In this document: positions 9,569-18,322 of the stretch, in pieces
Numbering within the stretch: the stretch's first letter is position 1
Layout of the letters: each line of letters starts with the position of its first letter
Assembly: GCA_020052415.1 (NCBI GenBank)
Contig: JAGVPB010000093.1
Span: 1 to 64,000 of the forward strand
DNA length: 64,000 nucleotides
Source of the DNA: Bacteroidales bacterium
Lineage (GTDB): Bacteria; Bacteroidota; Bacteroidia; Bacteroidales; JAADJA01
Direction: 5' to 3'
Position numbers and translations under genes: made by a program
The notes under the pieces: model-generated
The model's database searches: none
Told to the model about the DNA's origin: nothing
What the model saw: the letters and a program-made list of their open reading frames with translations, nothing else

Positions 9569-10531
9569 TCAGGGATTTTCTACTTTTCCTTTTTTTCGCG
9601 CAGATACGAACATAATGTTGCGGTTCAGTCCATTATACCCGGCTCTTTTTATGGGAGAATTCCTGAATAGCTTTTGATATTGATCAGGATTCAATTCCTC
9701 CCAATCGTTTTTTTTCATCTTTTGTAATCCTTCCGACAAACTGAATTCAGGTTCATTGTGTGGCTCCGAAAGCCGGTTCCATGGACAAACATCCTGGCAT
9801 ATATCACAACCAAAAATATTATCCTGAAACTTTCCAGCAAAACTTTCCGGTATTTCATCACTTTTATTTTCGATTGTCCAGTATGATATGCACAGATTTG
9901 CATCGAGCTGATTTGGCTTCAATGCACCGGTGGGACACGAATCAAGGCAGCGAGTACATCCCCCGCAATGATCAGGTTCTAAATAATTATTATACTCAAG
10001 CTCCAGATCACAAATAATCTCACCGATAAAAAAGTATGACCCCTGTTCCTTGGTGATCAGGCAGGTATTTTTACCTATCCATCCCAAACCGCCGCGGACA
10101 GCCCAGGCGCGATCTAGAACAGGTGCAGAGTCAGTGAAAGCACGAGCGTTTACATCCCCAGCCTCTTTTCTTATAATGGCAATAAGTTGCTTTAACTTTC
10201 TTTTCAATACAAAATGGTAATCGGTTCCATAGGCATACCTGGCTATTTTATAGGTTTCACTTGCATTTGTGCTGGCCTGTGGAAAATAATTTAAAAGAAC
10301 CGAAATGACTGATTTTGCGCCTTCCATAAGCTTGCGCGGATCGGTTCGCTTTTCGAAATGATTGGCCATATATTCCATTCGGGCGTACTGGCTGTAATCC
10401 AGCCAATTCCTGAGCTTATCAGCATCATTTTCAAGGTAATCAGCTTTTGAAATGCCGCAGGAATAAAATCCAAGTCTTAAAGCTTCGGATTTAATCAACT
10501 CAGATAAAGATTGTTTGTTTCCGGAATCCAT
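9569..10531 (-). CDS. queG: Epoxyqueuosine reductase QueG
   Basis: QueG reduces epoxyqueuosine to queuosine in the wobble position of tRNAs with GUN anticodons, using cobalamin and two [4Fe-4S] clusters. The 320-residue protein carries both cluster motifs, CGGCTRCLDSCPTGAL and CDICQDVCPWNR, and the N-terminal family features (GFYSCGISKA, YARMEYM, AVRGGLGWIGKNTCLI). The usual C-terminal HEAT-like repeats are short here. Start: an in-frame TTG lies one codon upstream at 10534, but the ATG at 10531 is more likely. Cytoplasmic housekeeping gene, upstream of the HtrA-like gene in the same direction with a 136-bp gap. Confidence 0.92.
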   Translation of the reverse strand: MDSGNKQSLSELIKSEALRLGFYSCGISKADYLENDADKLRNWLDYSQYARMEYMANHFEKRTDPRKLMEGAKSVISVLLNYFPQASTNASETYKIARYAYGTDYHFVLKRKLKQLIAIIRKEAGDVNARAFTDSAPVLDRAWAVRGGLGWIGKNTCLITKEQGSYFFIGEIICDLELEYNNYLEPDHCGGCTRCLDSCPTGALKPNQLDANLCISYWTIENKSDEIPESFAGKFQDNIFGCDICQDVCPWNRLSEPHNEPEFSLSEGLQKMKKNDWEELNPDQYQKLFRNSPIKRAGYNGLNRNIMFVSARKKGKVENP

Positions 10532-10570
10532 CAATGGATTTAGTTAACAGTATTATTCTCTAAATATGAA

Positions 10571-10710
10571 AAACCATACCTACGGCAAGTTGGAGTATTG
10601 GGTCTATCGGATATAGGGGAAATACTGACAGTCAAACCCTTATACCCTTTATATCCCTTATTTCCCATACTTATACTTCTAAATATACTCTAATTTATCC
10701 TGCATGAAGT
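10571..10710. repeat. Dispersed palindromic intergenic element, copy A
   Basis: This stretch between queG and ruvB matches the region 54906-55060 in order and composition: CCATACC...GGCAAGTTGGA, then ATATAGGGGAAATA, then ATATCCCTTATTTCCCATA, then CTAATTTATCC. The central GGGGAAATA and TATTTCCC-type words are inverted with respect to each other, so it could fold as a long hairpin. No coding capacity; a small MITE-like repeat is the simplest reading. Confidence 0.55.
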
Positions 10711-10734
10711 AAAATTCTTTTTGAAATACCCTGA

Positions 10735-11757
10735 TTAAAAAAGCTTTGCCTGATCAGTGTTTCTGGTTTTTCCAAGATGCTTATATGCCAGTTCGGTAAC
10801 CTCGCGGCCACGGGGTGTTCGCATGAGGTAACCCTCCTGTATGAGGAAAGGCTCATACACTTCTTCAATGGTTCCCGGGTCTTCGGCAACTGCTGTGGCA
10901 ATAGTCGTAATCCCAACCGGCCCGCCTTTGAATTTATCAATCATGGTAGTAAGGATTTTTGTATCCATTTCATCCAGGCCGTTTTTGTCAACATTCAGCG
11001 CAGAAAGGCCGTACAGAGAGATTTCCATATCTATTTTACCATTTCCCTTTATCTGTGCAAAATCCCTGATACGCCTCAGCAACAGGTTGGCAATCCTCGG
11101 TGTACCCCGGCTGCGGCGGGCTATTTCGGCAGCAGCATCATCACTGAGTTGCACCTTGAGGATTTTTGCAGAACGTTTTACAATGTGGTTCAGCGTTACA
11201 GAATCATAATAAGATAAACGCGAATTGATCCCGAAGCGCGAGCGCAGGGGCGCAGTTAAAAGCCCTGAGCGGGTTGTCGCTCCGATAAGCGTAAAAGGAC
11301 TAAGGCTGATCTGAACGCTTCTTGCATTTGGCCCGGTTTCGATCATGATATCAATGCGGTAATCCTCCATTGCACTGTAAAGATATTCCTCAACCACAGG
11401 GCTTAAACGATGGATCTCATCAATAAAGAGAACATCGTTTTCCTCCAGATTGGTGAGCAGGCCGGCAAGGTCACCGGGTTTATCGAGTACCGGACCGGAA
11501 GAAATCTTTATATTTACTCCGAGCTCATTAGCTATGATGTGTGATAAAGTTGTTTTTCCCAGTCCCGGCGGGCCATGCAGCAGAACATGATCGAGAGATT
11601 CGCCGCGCAGTTTGGCGGCTTCTACGAATACCTTCAGGTTATCCACCACGTTCTTCTGGCCTGCAAAATCATCAAAGCTAACCGGCCTGAGGACTTTTTC
11701 GATTTCCAGTTCAGTTTTAGTAAGGAATTTCCCGCTTGCATCCAGATTTTCGTTCAT
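10735..11757 (-). CDS. ruvB: Holliday junction branch migration helicase RuvB
   Basis: RuvB is the hexameric AAA+ motor that drives branch migration of Holliday junctions with RuvA. The 340-residue length is typical. Visible are [13 protein letters not shown] at the N-terminus, Walker [11 protein letters not shown], Walker [10 protein letters not shown], the sensor/arginine-finger region [18 protein letters not shown], and the winged-helix C-terminus ([20 protein letters not shown]). It starts with ATG at 11757. ruvA is not in the window, as is common in Bacteroidota. Confidence 0.96.
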   Translation of the reverse strand: MNENLDASGKFLTKTELEIEKVLRPVSFDDFAGQKNVVDNLKVFVEAAKLRGESLDHVLLHGPPGLGKTTLSHIIANELGVNIKISSGPVLDKPGDLAGLLTNLEENDVLFIDEIHRLSPVVEEYLYSAMEDYRIDIMIETGPNARSVQISLSPFTLIGATTRSGLLTAPLRSRFGINSRLSYYDSVTLNHIVKRSAKILKVQLSDDAAAEIARRSRGTPRIANLLLRRIRDFAQIKGNGKIDMEISLYGLSALNVDKNGLDEMDTKILTTMIDKFKGGPVGITTIATAVAEDPGTIEEVYEPFLIQEGYLMRTPRGREVTELAYKHLGKTRNTDQAKLF

Positions 11758-11904
11758 TTAATCCAAAATATAAATACCGGGCAAATGTAAGAATTTTAAG
11801 GAAGGCGGGTTACTGTTTCAGAGCATTAGTTCAATCAAATTTCCTGCAAAATACAATATTAAAATATTTTGTAATTTAGCGCATCAATTTAAAAGATCAG
11901 GGCC

Positions 11905-12747
11905 ATGAAGCACATTATTGTAGCAATTGATTTTTCCCGCTCTTCGCTGCACGCATTGGAATATGCAATTAATCTGGCGAACCGTATTAAATCCAACATC
12001 ATACTGGTATGGGTAGATAACACCAAAAGTGACGAATCCGTTTACCCTGACCTGATGATCGGCAGCAGAAAGGAAATTACCATCAGTTTTGATGAAATAG
12101 TTGCGAAGTACAGTCCAATGTTAAAAGAGGGTGAGATCACCTATAAAATCAGGAAGGGTAAAGTACATATCGAAGTAGCCAATCAGGCTAAATACAGCGA
12201 TGCCATGCTGGTTGTAGCCGGCGCTCACGGAGTGACAGGATTCGAAGAATTCTGGATTGGAAGTAATGCTTACAGGATAGTTACTTATTCTCCATGTCCG
12301 GTCATTACTATTCGCAGCGATTATAATTTTAAAAAAGACATTAAAAAGATTGTCCTGCCCATTGACAGTACTCTCGAAACAAGGCAGAAACTTCCCTTTT
12401 CAACCATCATTGCCAAATATTTTAATTCTGAAATACATGTGGTTTCCCTGCAAAATACAACCATTAAAGCCGTAAGGCAAAAGGTAGATAATTATACAGC
12501 CCAGGTAAAAAAATATCTTGAGGAAGAAAATGTTCCTTTCATTAACGAATCGGTGGATGCTGAAAATATTACAAATGCTACAATCGAGTATGCAAACAAA
12601 ATCGGAGCTGATTTAATCGTAATAATGACAGAACAGGAAATGACTACAGCCAACCTCTTTTTGGGAGCCTATGCCCAGCAAATGGTGAATCATTCTCCCA
12701 TACCTGTTTTGAATATTCATGCAAAAGAATACGTTAGAGTAGGATAA
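11905..12747 (+). CDS. Tandem universal stress protein (two Usp domains)
   Basis: The 280-residue protein is two UspA folds in a row: residues 1 to about 145 (IIVAIDFSRSSLHALEYAI ... VVAGAHGVTGFEEFWIGSNA) and about 148-280 (KKIVLPIDST ... LIVIMTEQEM). The first half keeps an ATP-binding-like G-x2-G-x9-G(S) pattern (GAHGVTGFEEFWIGS). The second half has lost its glycine loop, so only the first may bind nucleotide. It leads the run SPOR protein, sixA, ppk1 with short gaps (10, 8 and 12 bp), so co-transcription with the polyphosphate genes is likely. Confidence 0.88.
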   Translation: MKHIIVAIDFSRSSLHALEYAINLANRIKSNIILVWVDNTKSDESVYPDLMIGSRKEITISFDEIVAKYSPMLKEGEITYKIRKGKVHIEVANQAKYSDAMLVVAGAHGVTGFEEFWIGSNAYRIVTYSPCPVITIRSDYNFKKDIKKIVLPIDSTLETRQKLPFSTIIAKYFNSEIHVVSLQNTTIKAVRQKVDNYTAQVKKYLEEENVPFINESVDAENITNATIEYANKIGADLIVIMTEQEMTTANLFLGAYAQQMVNHSPIPVLNIHAKEYVRVG

Positions 12748-12757
12748 CAACATTGCT

Positions 12758-13165
12758 ATGAGTAAGGTATTTCTTTTATTGTTTTTATTTGTCGCGATCC
12801 AATGGCTGAAAGGACAGGATAATGGCGGAAATGTAAAAATAATTCAGGATGCAAGGATTGACAGCCTGGTGCAAAAACACATTGAGTTGAATAAAATAGA
12901 TCCCTGCATTAAAGGCTGGAGGATCAATATTTTCTTCGAATCGGGTAATAATTCAAAACGGATGGCTATTGAAGCCAAATCGCAGTTTGTTCAAACTCAT
13001 CCTGATATTCCATGTTATTTGATTTTCCAGGAACCATACTATAAAATAAGGATCGGGGATTACCGCACAAAGGTTGAAGCCTCCGGGATTCTAAAGGAAA
13101 TTGAAGCAGAATATCCGTATGCTTTCGTGGTGGAAGATAAAATTAACTTCCCGGAACTTTATTAA
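12758..13165 (+). CDS. Secreted SPOR-like domain protein
   Basis: A 135-residue protein with a signal peptide (cleavage near WLKGQD). The C-terminal half resembles a SPOR peptidoglycan-binding domain (WRINIFFESGNNSKRMAIEA ... YYKIRIGDYRTKVEASGIL). In that family it binds denuded glycan strands. Two cysteines (DPCI and IPCY) could form a disulfide. It is the second gene of the usp-SPOR-sixA-ppk1 run. Its link to polyphosphate metabolism is by position only. Confidence 0.72.
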   Translation: MSKVFLLLFLFVAIQWLKGQDNGGNVKIIQDARIDSLVQKHIELNKIDPCIKGWRINIFFESGNNSKRMAIEAKSQFVQTHPDIPCYLIFQEPYYKIRIGDYRTKVEASGILKEIEAEYPYAFVVEDKINFPELY

Positions 13166-13173
13166 AATTAAAT

Positions 13174-13692
13174 ATGAAAACCCTGTATATTGTACGACAT
13201 GCCAAGTCCGCCTGGGACCAAATTGCCCTGGATGACCATGAGAGACCTATAACTGAAAAAGGCAAAAAGCGGACGAAAAAGGTGATTGAATACCTTGTTG
13301 AGAAAAAGGTGACCGTGGATTTAATCATTTCTTCGGATGCAGTGAGGGCAAAGGACACCGCCATGATCATTGCCAAAGGGCTCTCTTATCCTATTAGAAA
13401 CATTCAGCTATCAAGCTCAGTTTACAATAGTGATTTACAAACCCTGATGAATTACTTTTATGACCTTTCCAAAGATGTTGAGTCCTTAATGATGGTTGGC
13501 CACAATCCTACCTTTACCTCCTTCGCCAATTTTTTTCTTGATAAGAAAATTGACTGGCTGCCAACCTCGGGAATTGTGTGTATTGAGTTTGAAACTGAAC
13601 AATGGGAAAATGTACTGAATGCAGAAAAAAGGACTAAATTTGTGGTCTCACCAAAGATCATAAAGGCGAGGAAAAAGGGAAATAAAAATTAA
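13174..13692 (+). CDS. sixA: SixA-like histidine phosphatase
   Basis: A 172-residue member of the histidine phosphatase (phosphoglycerate mutase-like) superfamily. The nucleophile motif is LYIVRHAKSAWD at the N-terminus, and the second catalytic His is in VGHNPTF. The short length and RHAKS motif match SixA, which removes phosphate from phosphohistidine in signalling proteins. It sits 12 bp before ppk1, an arrangement that hints at phosphate-linked regulation. Substrate not provable here. Confidence 0.85.
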   Translation: MKTLYIVRHAKSAWDQIALDDHERPITEKGKKRTKKVIEYLVEKKVTVDLIISSDAVRAKDTAMIIAKGLSYPIRNIQLSSSVYNSDLQTLMNYFYDLSKDVESLMMVGHNPTFTSFANFFLDKKIDWLPTSGIVCIEFETEQWENVLNAEKRTKFVVSPKIIKARKKGNKN

Positions 13693-13704
13693 CTTTACGG
13701 TTGA

Positions 13705-15774
13705 ATGTTGGAATCCGATTTTAATCACACGACTTCAGATTATATTATTAACAGGGAGATCAGCTGGCTGCATTTTAACGGCAGGGTTTTACAGGAAGCT
13801 ATTGATCCGGCGACTCCTTTGGCTGAAAGGATAAAGTTTCTCGGCATTTTTTCGAATAACAGGGACGAGTTCTTCAGAGTAAGAGTTGGCTCGCTGAACC
13901 GTATGATAAAGCTGGAACGGGAAGATTTAAAAGAAGATCCGAAATTAATCCTGAGTCAGATAAAAGAAATTGTGGTTCAGCAGGAAAGGGTATTTACCGA
14001 AACCTACTTTACGATCGTTTCGGAACTTGCCGGTGAAGGCATCCACATTATCAACGAAAAGGAGCTGGATGCAGAACAGGGTAAATTCGTTAAGCAATTT
14101 TACCGTGAGGAGCTCAGGCAATACCTTTATCCGATGATGCTTCAGGATTTTCAGAAAATAACCTCCATCAAAGACGGCTCAATCTATCTTGCTGTAGAAT
14201 TAAAAAGCTCATCGGAGGGTCAAAATGTGAATTATGCCCTGATAAAAGTTCCCCAGAAATCACTTTCACGATTTCTTATTCTGCCGTCAAAAAACGATCA
14301 TCATTTCATCATTTTACTTGACGATGTGATCAGATACTGCCTCGGTGACATATTTTCTATTTTTGGCTATGATACTTTTAACGCTTACACCATAAAAATT
14401 ACAAGAGATGCTGAACTCGATTTAGATGAAGATATTTCGAAAAGTTTTCTTGAAAAGATGAGTCTTGGTATCAAACAAAGGAAAAAGGGAGTGCCCGTAA
14501 GGTTTGTTTATGATGAGAAAATACCTGAGAATTTTTTAAAAAAAATAACCCGTAAGCTTAAAATTTCAGGTGAGGACAGCATGAGGGGCGGTGGACGCTA
14601 TCATAACTTCAAGGATTTTATGGCATTTCCAAAAATAGGCGCGGAAAAATTATTTTATCCGGCTTTTCCACCACTCGCCAATAAAAATATTCCGGCAAAT
14701 ACAAGCATCATTAAAATACTGAAGGAAAGGGATCTTTTGCTGCATTTCCCTTACCAGTCCTTCCAGTACATTCTTGATTTGCTCCGCGAGGCTTCCATAG
14801 ATCCGGATGTGACTGAAATTAAAATGACTTTTTACCGTGCTGCCAAATATTCAAATGCAGTGAACGCTCTGGTGAATGCAGCGAGAAACGGCAAAAAAGT
14901 AACGGTATTTCTCGAAATCCAGGCTCGATTCGATGAAGAGGCAAATATCACCCTTGCCGGGAAACTTCATGATGAAGGGGTAAAGATTGTTCCTACCATT
15001 CCAGGATATAAAGTTCATTGTAAACTGATTTGCATTAAACGCAGTGAGGCTGATCAGGATGTTTTTTATGCCAACATAAGCACAGGGAATTTTAACGAAT
15101 CTACTGCAAATATTTATGCTGATGAAAGTTTGCTTACTGCCCGGCAGGAAATCTCGACAGAAGTGGATATGGTGTTCCGTTTATTTGAAACACGGTTGTA
15201 CAATCCTGAATTCAATAATCTTATTGTATCCCCATTTTACACCCGAAAGTTTTTTATAAATTTGATTGATACCGAAATCAGGAATGCTAAGCAGGGTAAG
15301 GATGCCTGGGCAATCGTAAAGGTTAACAGCATTGTTGACAGGAAGATGGCTTTAAAGCTTTATGAGGCAAGCCAGGCAGGTGTGAAATTAAAACTGATCG
15401 TCAGAGGTATATGCGTCCTGATACCAGGGATGGATGGAGTAAGCGAAAATATTGAGGTGATCAGCATTGTGGATCGCTTTCTTGAACACTCAAGGATTTT
15501 TGTATTTTGCAACGACAACGACCACCAATACTATATCGGGTCTTCCGATTGGATGCCCCGGAATCTTGATAACCGCATTGAGGTAACAGTACCGGTGGCC
15601 GATAAAGAATTAAGGAAGGAATTGTGGGACCTGCTCCAGATTCAGCTAAACGATAATTGCAAGGCAAGGATCAGCGGTTCGGGCTTTATTAATGAATATC
15701 GCAAAACCGATTCGAAAAATCCGGTCAGGTCCCAGTTTGAAATTTATAAGTACTTCAAAAACAAAATAATCTGA
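13705..15774 (+). CDS. ppk1: Polyphosphate kinase 1
   Basis: Ppk1 makes polyphosphate reversibly from ATP through a phosphohistidine intermediate. All four domains are present over 689 residues: N-terminal (INREISWLHFNGRVLQEA), head, and two PLD-like catalytic domains. The phosphorylated His is in YKVHCKLICI and the second His in LEHSRIFVF. FYRAAKYSNAVNALVNAA and SSDWMPRNLDNRIEV are conserved. ATG start at 13705. It follows sixA directly and is followed by ppx after a repeat-rich 194-bp gap, so synthesis and breakdown of polyphosphate are encoded together. Confidence 0.96.
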   Translation: MLESDFNHTTSDYIINREISWLHFNGRVLQEAIDPATPLAERIKFLGIFSNNRDEFFRVRVGSLNRMIKLEREDLKEDPKLILSQIKEIVVQQERVFTETYFTIVSELAGEGIHIINEKELDAEQGKFVKQFYREELRQYLYPMMLQDFQKITSIKDGSIYLAVELKSSSEGQNVNYALIKVPQKSLSRFLILPSKNDHHFIILLDDVIRYCLGDIFSIFGYDTFNAYTIKITRDAELDLDEDISKSFLEKMSLGIKQRKKGVPVRFVYDEKIPENFLKKITRKLKISGEDSMRGGGRYHNFKDFMAFPKIGAEKLFYPAFPPLANKNIPANTSIIKILKERDLLLHFPYQSFQYILDLLREASIDPDVTEIKMTFYRAAKYSNAVNALVNAARNGKKVTVFLEIQARFDEEANITLAGKLHDEGVKIVPTIPGYKVHCKLICIKRSEADQDVFYANISTGNFNESTANIYADESLLTARQEISTEVDMVFRLFETRLYNPEFNNLIVSPFYTRKFFINLIDTEIRNAKQGKDAWAIVKVNSIVDRKMALKLYEASQAGVKLKLIVRGICVLIPGMDGVSENIEVISIVDRFLEHSRIFVFCNDNDHQYYIGSSDWMPRNLDNRIEVTVPVADKELRKELWDLLQIQLNDNCKARISGSGFINEYRKTDSKNPVRSQFEIYKYFKNKII

Positions 15775-15809
15775 AACGTCTTAATTACATGAACACCATT
15801 AAAAGCACA

Positions 15810-15957
15810 ATTCCTTCACCTCACCCGATTCAACCAATTCAGTCCACGAATTACACGAATTCCACGAATCCACCGATTCAACCAATTCACCCGATTCAAC
15901 CAATTCAGTCCACGAATTCCACGAATTTCACGAATCCACCGATTCAACCAATTTAAC
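15810..15957. repeat. Tandem repeat array between ppk1 and ppx
   Basis: Degenerate short repeats built from the words CCGATTCAACCAATTCA and CACGAATTCCACGAAT alternate several times. They are plus-strand-pyrimidine/purine mixed and without spacers of uniform length. This low-complexity class is common between Bacteroidota genes. It is not a CRISPR array. Confidence 0.7.
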
Positions 15958-15968
15958 AGTTAACCATA

Positions 15969-16862
15969 ATGCTCTTTGCAGCCATAGACATAGGATCCAA
16001 TGCAGCCCGGCTTTTATTTGCAAATGTTTATGAACCCGGGAAAAAAATCATTGTCGAAAAAGCTACTCTTGTACGCATCCCGACCCGTCTTGGTGAGGAT
16101 GTTTATACCATCAATAGAATAAGCCAAGAAAAAGCGGATAACCTGATCAAAACCATGAAAGCCTTCAGACTTCTCATTGAAGTATATAAGCCTGTCTCTT
16201 ACGATGCGTGTTCAACGGCAGCTATCAGAGAAGCTGAGAACGGATCAGAGGTTATCGAAAGGATTAAAAAGGAGTCAGGATTTAAAGTGAGGATGATTGA
16301 CGGGATAGAGGAAGCCAATATCATTCGGCAGACCAATATCATTGGATTTGAACATCCGTCGAACCTGACTTTATATGTTGATGTCGGCGGAGGCAGCACC
16401 GACATTTCCATTATGAACAGCGATGAAGTTTTAGGTGTAAAGTCTTTTAATATCGGAGCTTTACGTATTCTGAACGAAAAGGTGGATGAAAAGGAATGGG
16501 ATAAGCTTGAAAAATGGCTTAATAAATACAAGGCATATTTTGGTGAAATAAATATCGTTGGATCAGGTGGAAATATTAATAAAATAAACAAACTTTACGG
16601 CGATCCGTTCCATCTGGTTCTGACTTTCGAAAAACTGAAATATGCTTATAAGTATTTAAAGAGTTTTACTCTTGAAGACCGGATAAACAAACTTGGCCTC
16701 CGTCCCGACCGTGCTGATGTAATTGTGCCGGCAGCTAAAATATTTCTATTTGTGATGAAGATAACTTATGCAAAATCAATCCTCGTACCTAAAATCGGAT
16801 TGGTTGACGGCCTGGTTTATCAGTTGTATAAAAACAATAAAATGATAAACAACCCGGACTGA
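15969..16862 (+). CDS. ppx: Ppx/GppA-family exopolyphosphatase (short form)
   Basis: Removes terminal phosphate from polyphosphate or hydrolyses pppGpp. The protein has 297 residues and contains only the ASKHA-type ATPase/phosphatase core: AIDIGSNAARLL at the N-terminus, DACSTAAIREA, and the phosphate-loop DVGGGSTDISI. The C-terminal HD domain of long E. coli-type Ppx is absent, as in the many short bacterial forms. The neighbour ppk1 favours polyphosphate as substrate. Confidence 0.88.
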   Translation: MLFAAIDIGSNAARLLFANVYEPGKKIIVEKATLVRIPTRLGEDVYTINRISQEKADNLIKTMKAFRLLIEVYKPVSYDACSTAAIREAENGSEVIERIKKESGFKVRMIDGIEEANIIRQTNIIGFEHPSNLTLYVDVGGGSTDISIMNSDEVLGVKSFNIGALRILNEKVDEKEWDKLEKWLNKYKAYFGEINIVGSGGNINKINKLYGDPFHLVLTFEKLKYAYKYLKSFTLEDRINKLGLRPDRADVIVPAAKIFLFVMKITYAKSILVPKIGLVDGLVYQLYKNNKMINNPD

Positions 16863-16874
16863 GATTACCCGGGT
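16852..16874. terminator. Terminator between convergent ppx and T9SS gene
   Basis: A 6-bp stem (ACCCGG at 16852-16857 with CCGGGT at 16869-16874) spans the ppx stop and is followed by CATTTTATTTAT. Short, but well placed between converging genes. Confidence 0.45.
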
Positions 16875-16892
16875 CATTTTATTTATGGTTTT

Positions 16893-18194
16893 TTATTGTT
16901 TAATTAATTTGAGTTTCTGTATGCAAAATTCATTACCGTTTTTCACCCTCACAAAATAAATTCCACCTGAATATTCACTCAAATCAACTGATTTTACAAT
17001 TGTTCCGCCGGCCAATCCTTCAAATGAATAAACATCATTTCCAAGAAGGTCAACAATTGCAATGGAATATTTCCCGGTAAAGTTCGCTTTAATAATAAAA
17101 TTACCCGAAGAGGGATTTGGATAAAGCATCATGTTACTTACACCAAACTTTTGTATTCCAGTGCACGGATCCACATAGATATCCTGTTGGGCTGATTTTT
17201 CACAACCGTTGAAACCCGTGTAGGAATAGTAAATGGTATGAGTGCCAATACCGGCTGTACCCGGATCAAACCAGCCTTCCGTAATTCCAGGTCCTGTATA
17301 AGTACCGCCTTCCGGCAATCCGCCGGTGAGTTCAAATGCCGGCCAGGTAAGGCAAACGTCGGCAAAAGGCTCAAGTGTGGTTGGAGGTAAGGCATTCACT
17401 GTGATATAGTCTTCAATCAGCATCGTATTGGTGCCGGAACCACTCGAAACCGTAAGTTCGACATCATAAACTCCAAAAGAATTATACAGGACTGTCGGAT
17501 TTTGTTCAGTCGAGGTCGCCGGATCACCGCCAACAAATGTCCAGTTCCAACCGGTAATAATTCCAGTGGAGTTATCCATAAACTGAACCTCTCCGGTTTC
17601 GCAAATCTCCGTCAAATCTGAACCGAAATTGGCTACCAGGGTATTGTCAATGCAATCCTGAAAATAAGGATCGAAACACGAAGCCGAACCCGGAGGCCAG
17701 CAAACATCAAAGCTCATTGTGTTGTCGGGGCAGATAACTACATAAGTAGGATAACCAATAAAAGGCTGGCCGGCAATTACAGTGTTTATGGCTGCTGGCC
17801 CTCCCCCCTGCGTTCCCGCACAAGGATTGGTAATTCCATATTGAGCTTTATAAGCATTGATCTGAGCATTATTGTCGGTAGGTGACAGGCCCCACATCAG
17901 GACATCTTCCTGACCGGCGCCCCAGTTAACGTACACTTCTTCAATTAATGGAGCATACGCTATACATGACGGTCAGGTAGTGTAAAACAGATCCAGAAAG
18001 ATTGTCTTACCCAGGGCAAGCTGTTCATAAAGATTCCACGTATTTCCATCCGAATCGGTGATGGTGAAATCACCGACCAGGTTTGCCGTTTTTACCATTG
18101 AAGGTTGAGCCGGCCTCTCTGCAATGTTTTCTCCCTGCGACCAGGCAAGACTAAAGGCAAGGGAGAGGGTCAGGAGCAGTAAAATTTTTTTCAT
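16893..18194 (-). CDS. T9SS-secreted thioredoxin-fold protein with in-frame UGA (candidate selenoprotein)
   Basis: Reading through one UGA gives a single 433-residue protein with a signal peptide (1 to about 19), a thioredoxin/redoxin domain (about 38-190), a PKD domain (about 200-275, TGWNWTFVGGDP) and a T9SS sorting domain (MLYPNPSSGNF to the end). The UGA (17973-17975) is codon 74, inside LFYTT-UGA-PSCIAYAP, exactly where thioredoxins carry the first Cys of CxxC; the second Cys is C77. The fold continues in frame afterwards, with the cis-proline strand GYPTYVVI (P149). UxxC is the classic form of thioredoxin-like selenoproteins. The internal GTG at 17936 is not a credible separate start. 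Alternatives are a Cys-to-stop mutation (TGT or TGC to TGA) making a pseudogene, or a sequence error. No Sec-machinery gene lies in this window. Confidence 0.72.
17929..17960 (-). promoter_or_regulatory. Possible SECIS-like hairpin after the UGA
   Basis: Twelve bases after the UGA, the mRNA can form a 9-bp stem (GCGUAUGCU with AGUGUACGU, three G-U pairs) closing a 14-base loop. The distance to the loop fits the bacterial SECIS range. However, the loop begins with CC and lacks the guanine usually found at its start, and the stem is weak. Suggestive only. Confidence 0.25.
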
Positions 18195-18322
18195 TTTTCT
18201 AAGTTTTAGTTTAACATTCGTAAAACCTGAACAAATATAACTTGTTTATTTAATTGACAACACAATCCGTTTTTAAGTTCGCTGGGACTGAAAATTAATA
18301 ATTTTGCCGGATTAAAAAGAAA

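Noticed and set aside
15810-15957. CRISPR array
   Set aside because: Units are short, overlapping and degenerate, without unique spacers of constant length; no cas gene is present.
16893-17936. A separate 347-residue gene starting at an internal GTG
   Set aside because: It would begin in the middle of the thioredoxin fold, without a signal peptide although it carries a T9SS sorting domain. The upstream 73 codons and this part form one protein interrupted by a UGA.
17973-17975. UGA reassigned to Trp or Gly genome-wide
   Set aside because: Many genes in the window end at UGA (for example ppk1, ppx, the TonB receptor, cydA) and Trp is encoded by UGG throughout.
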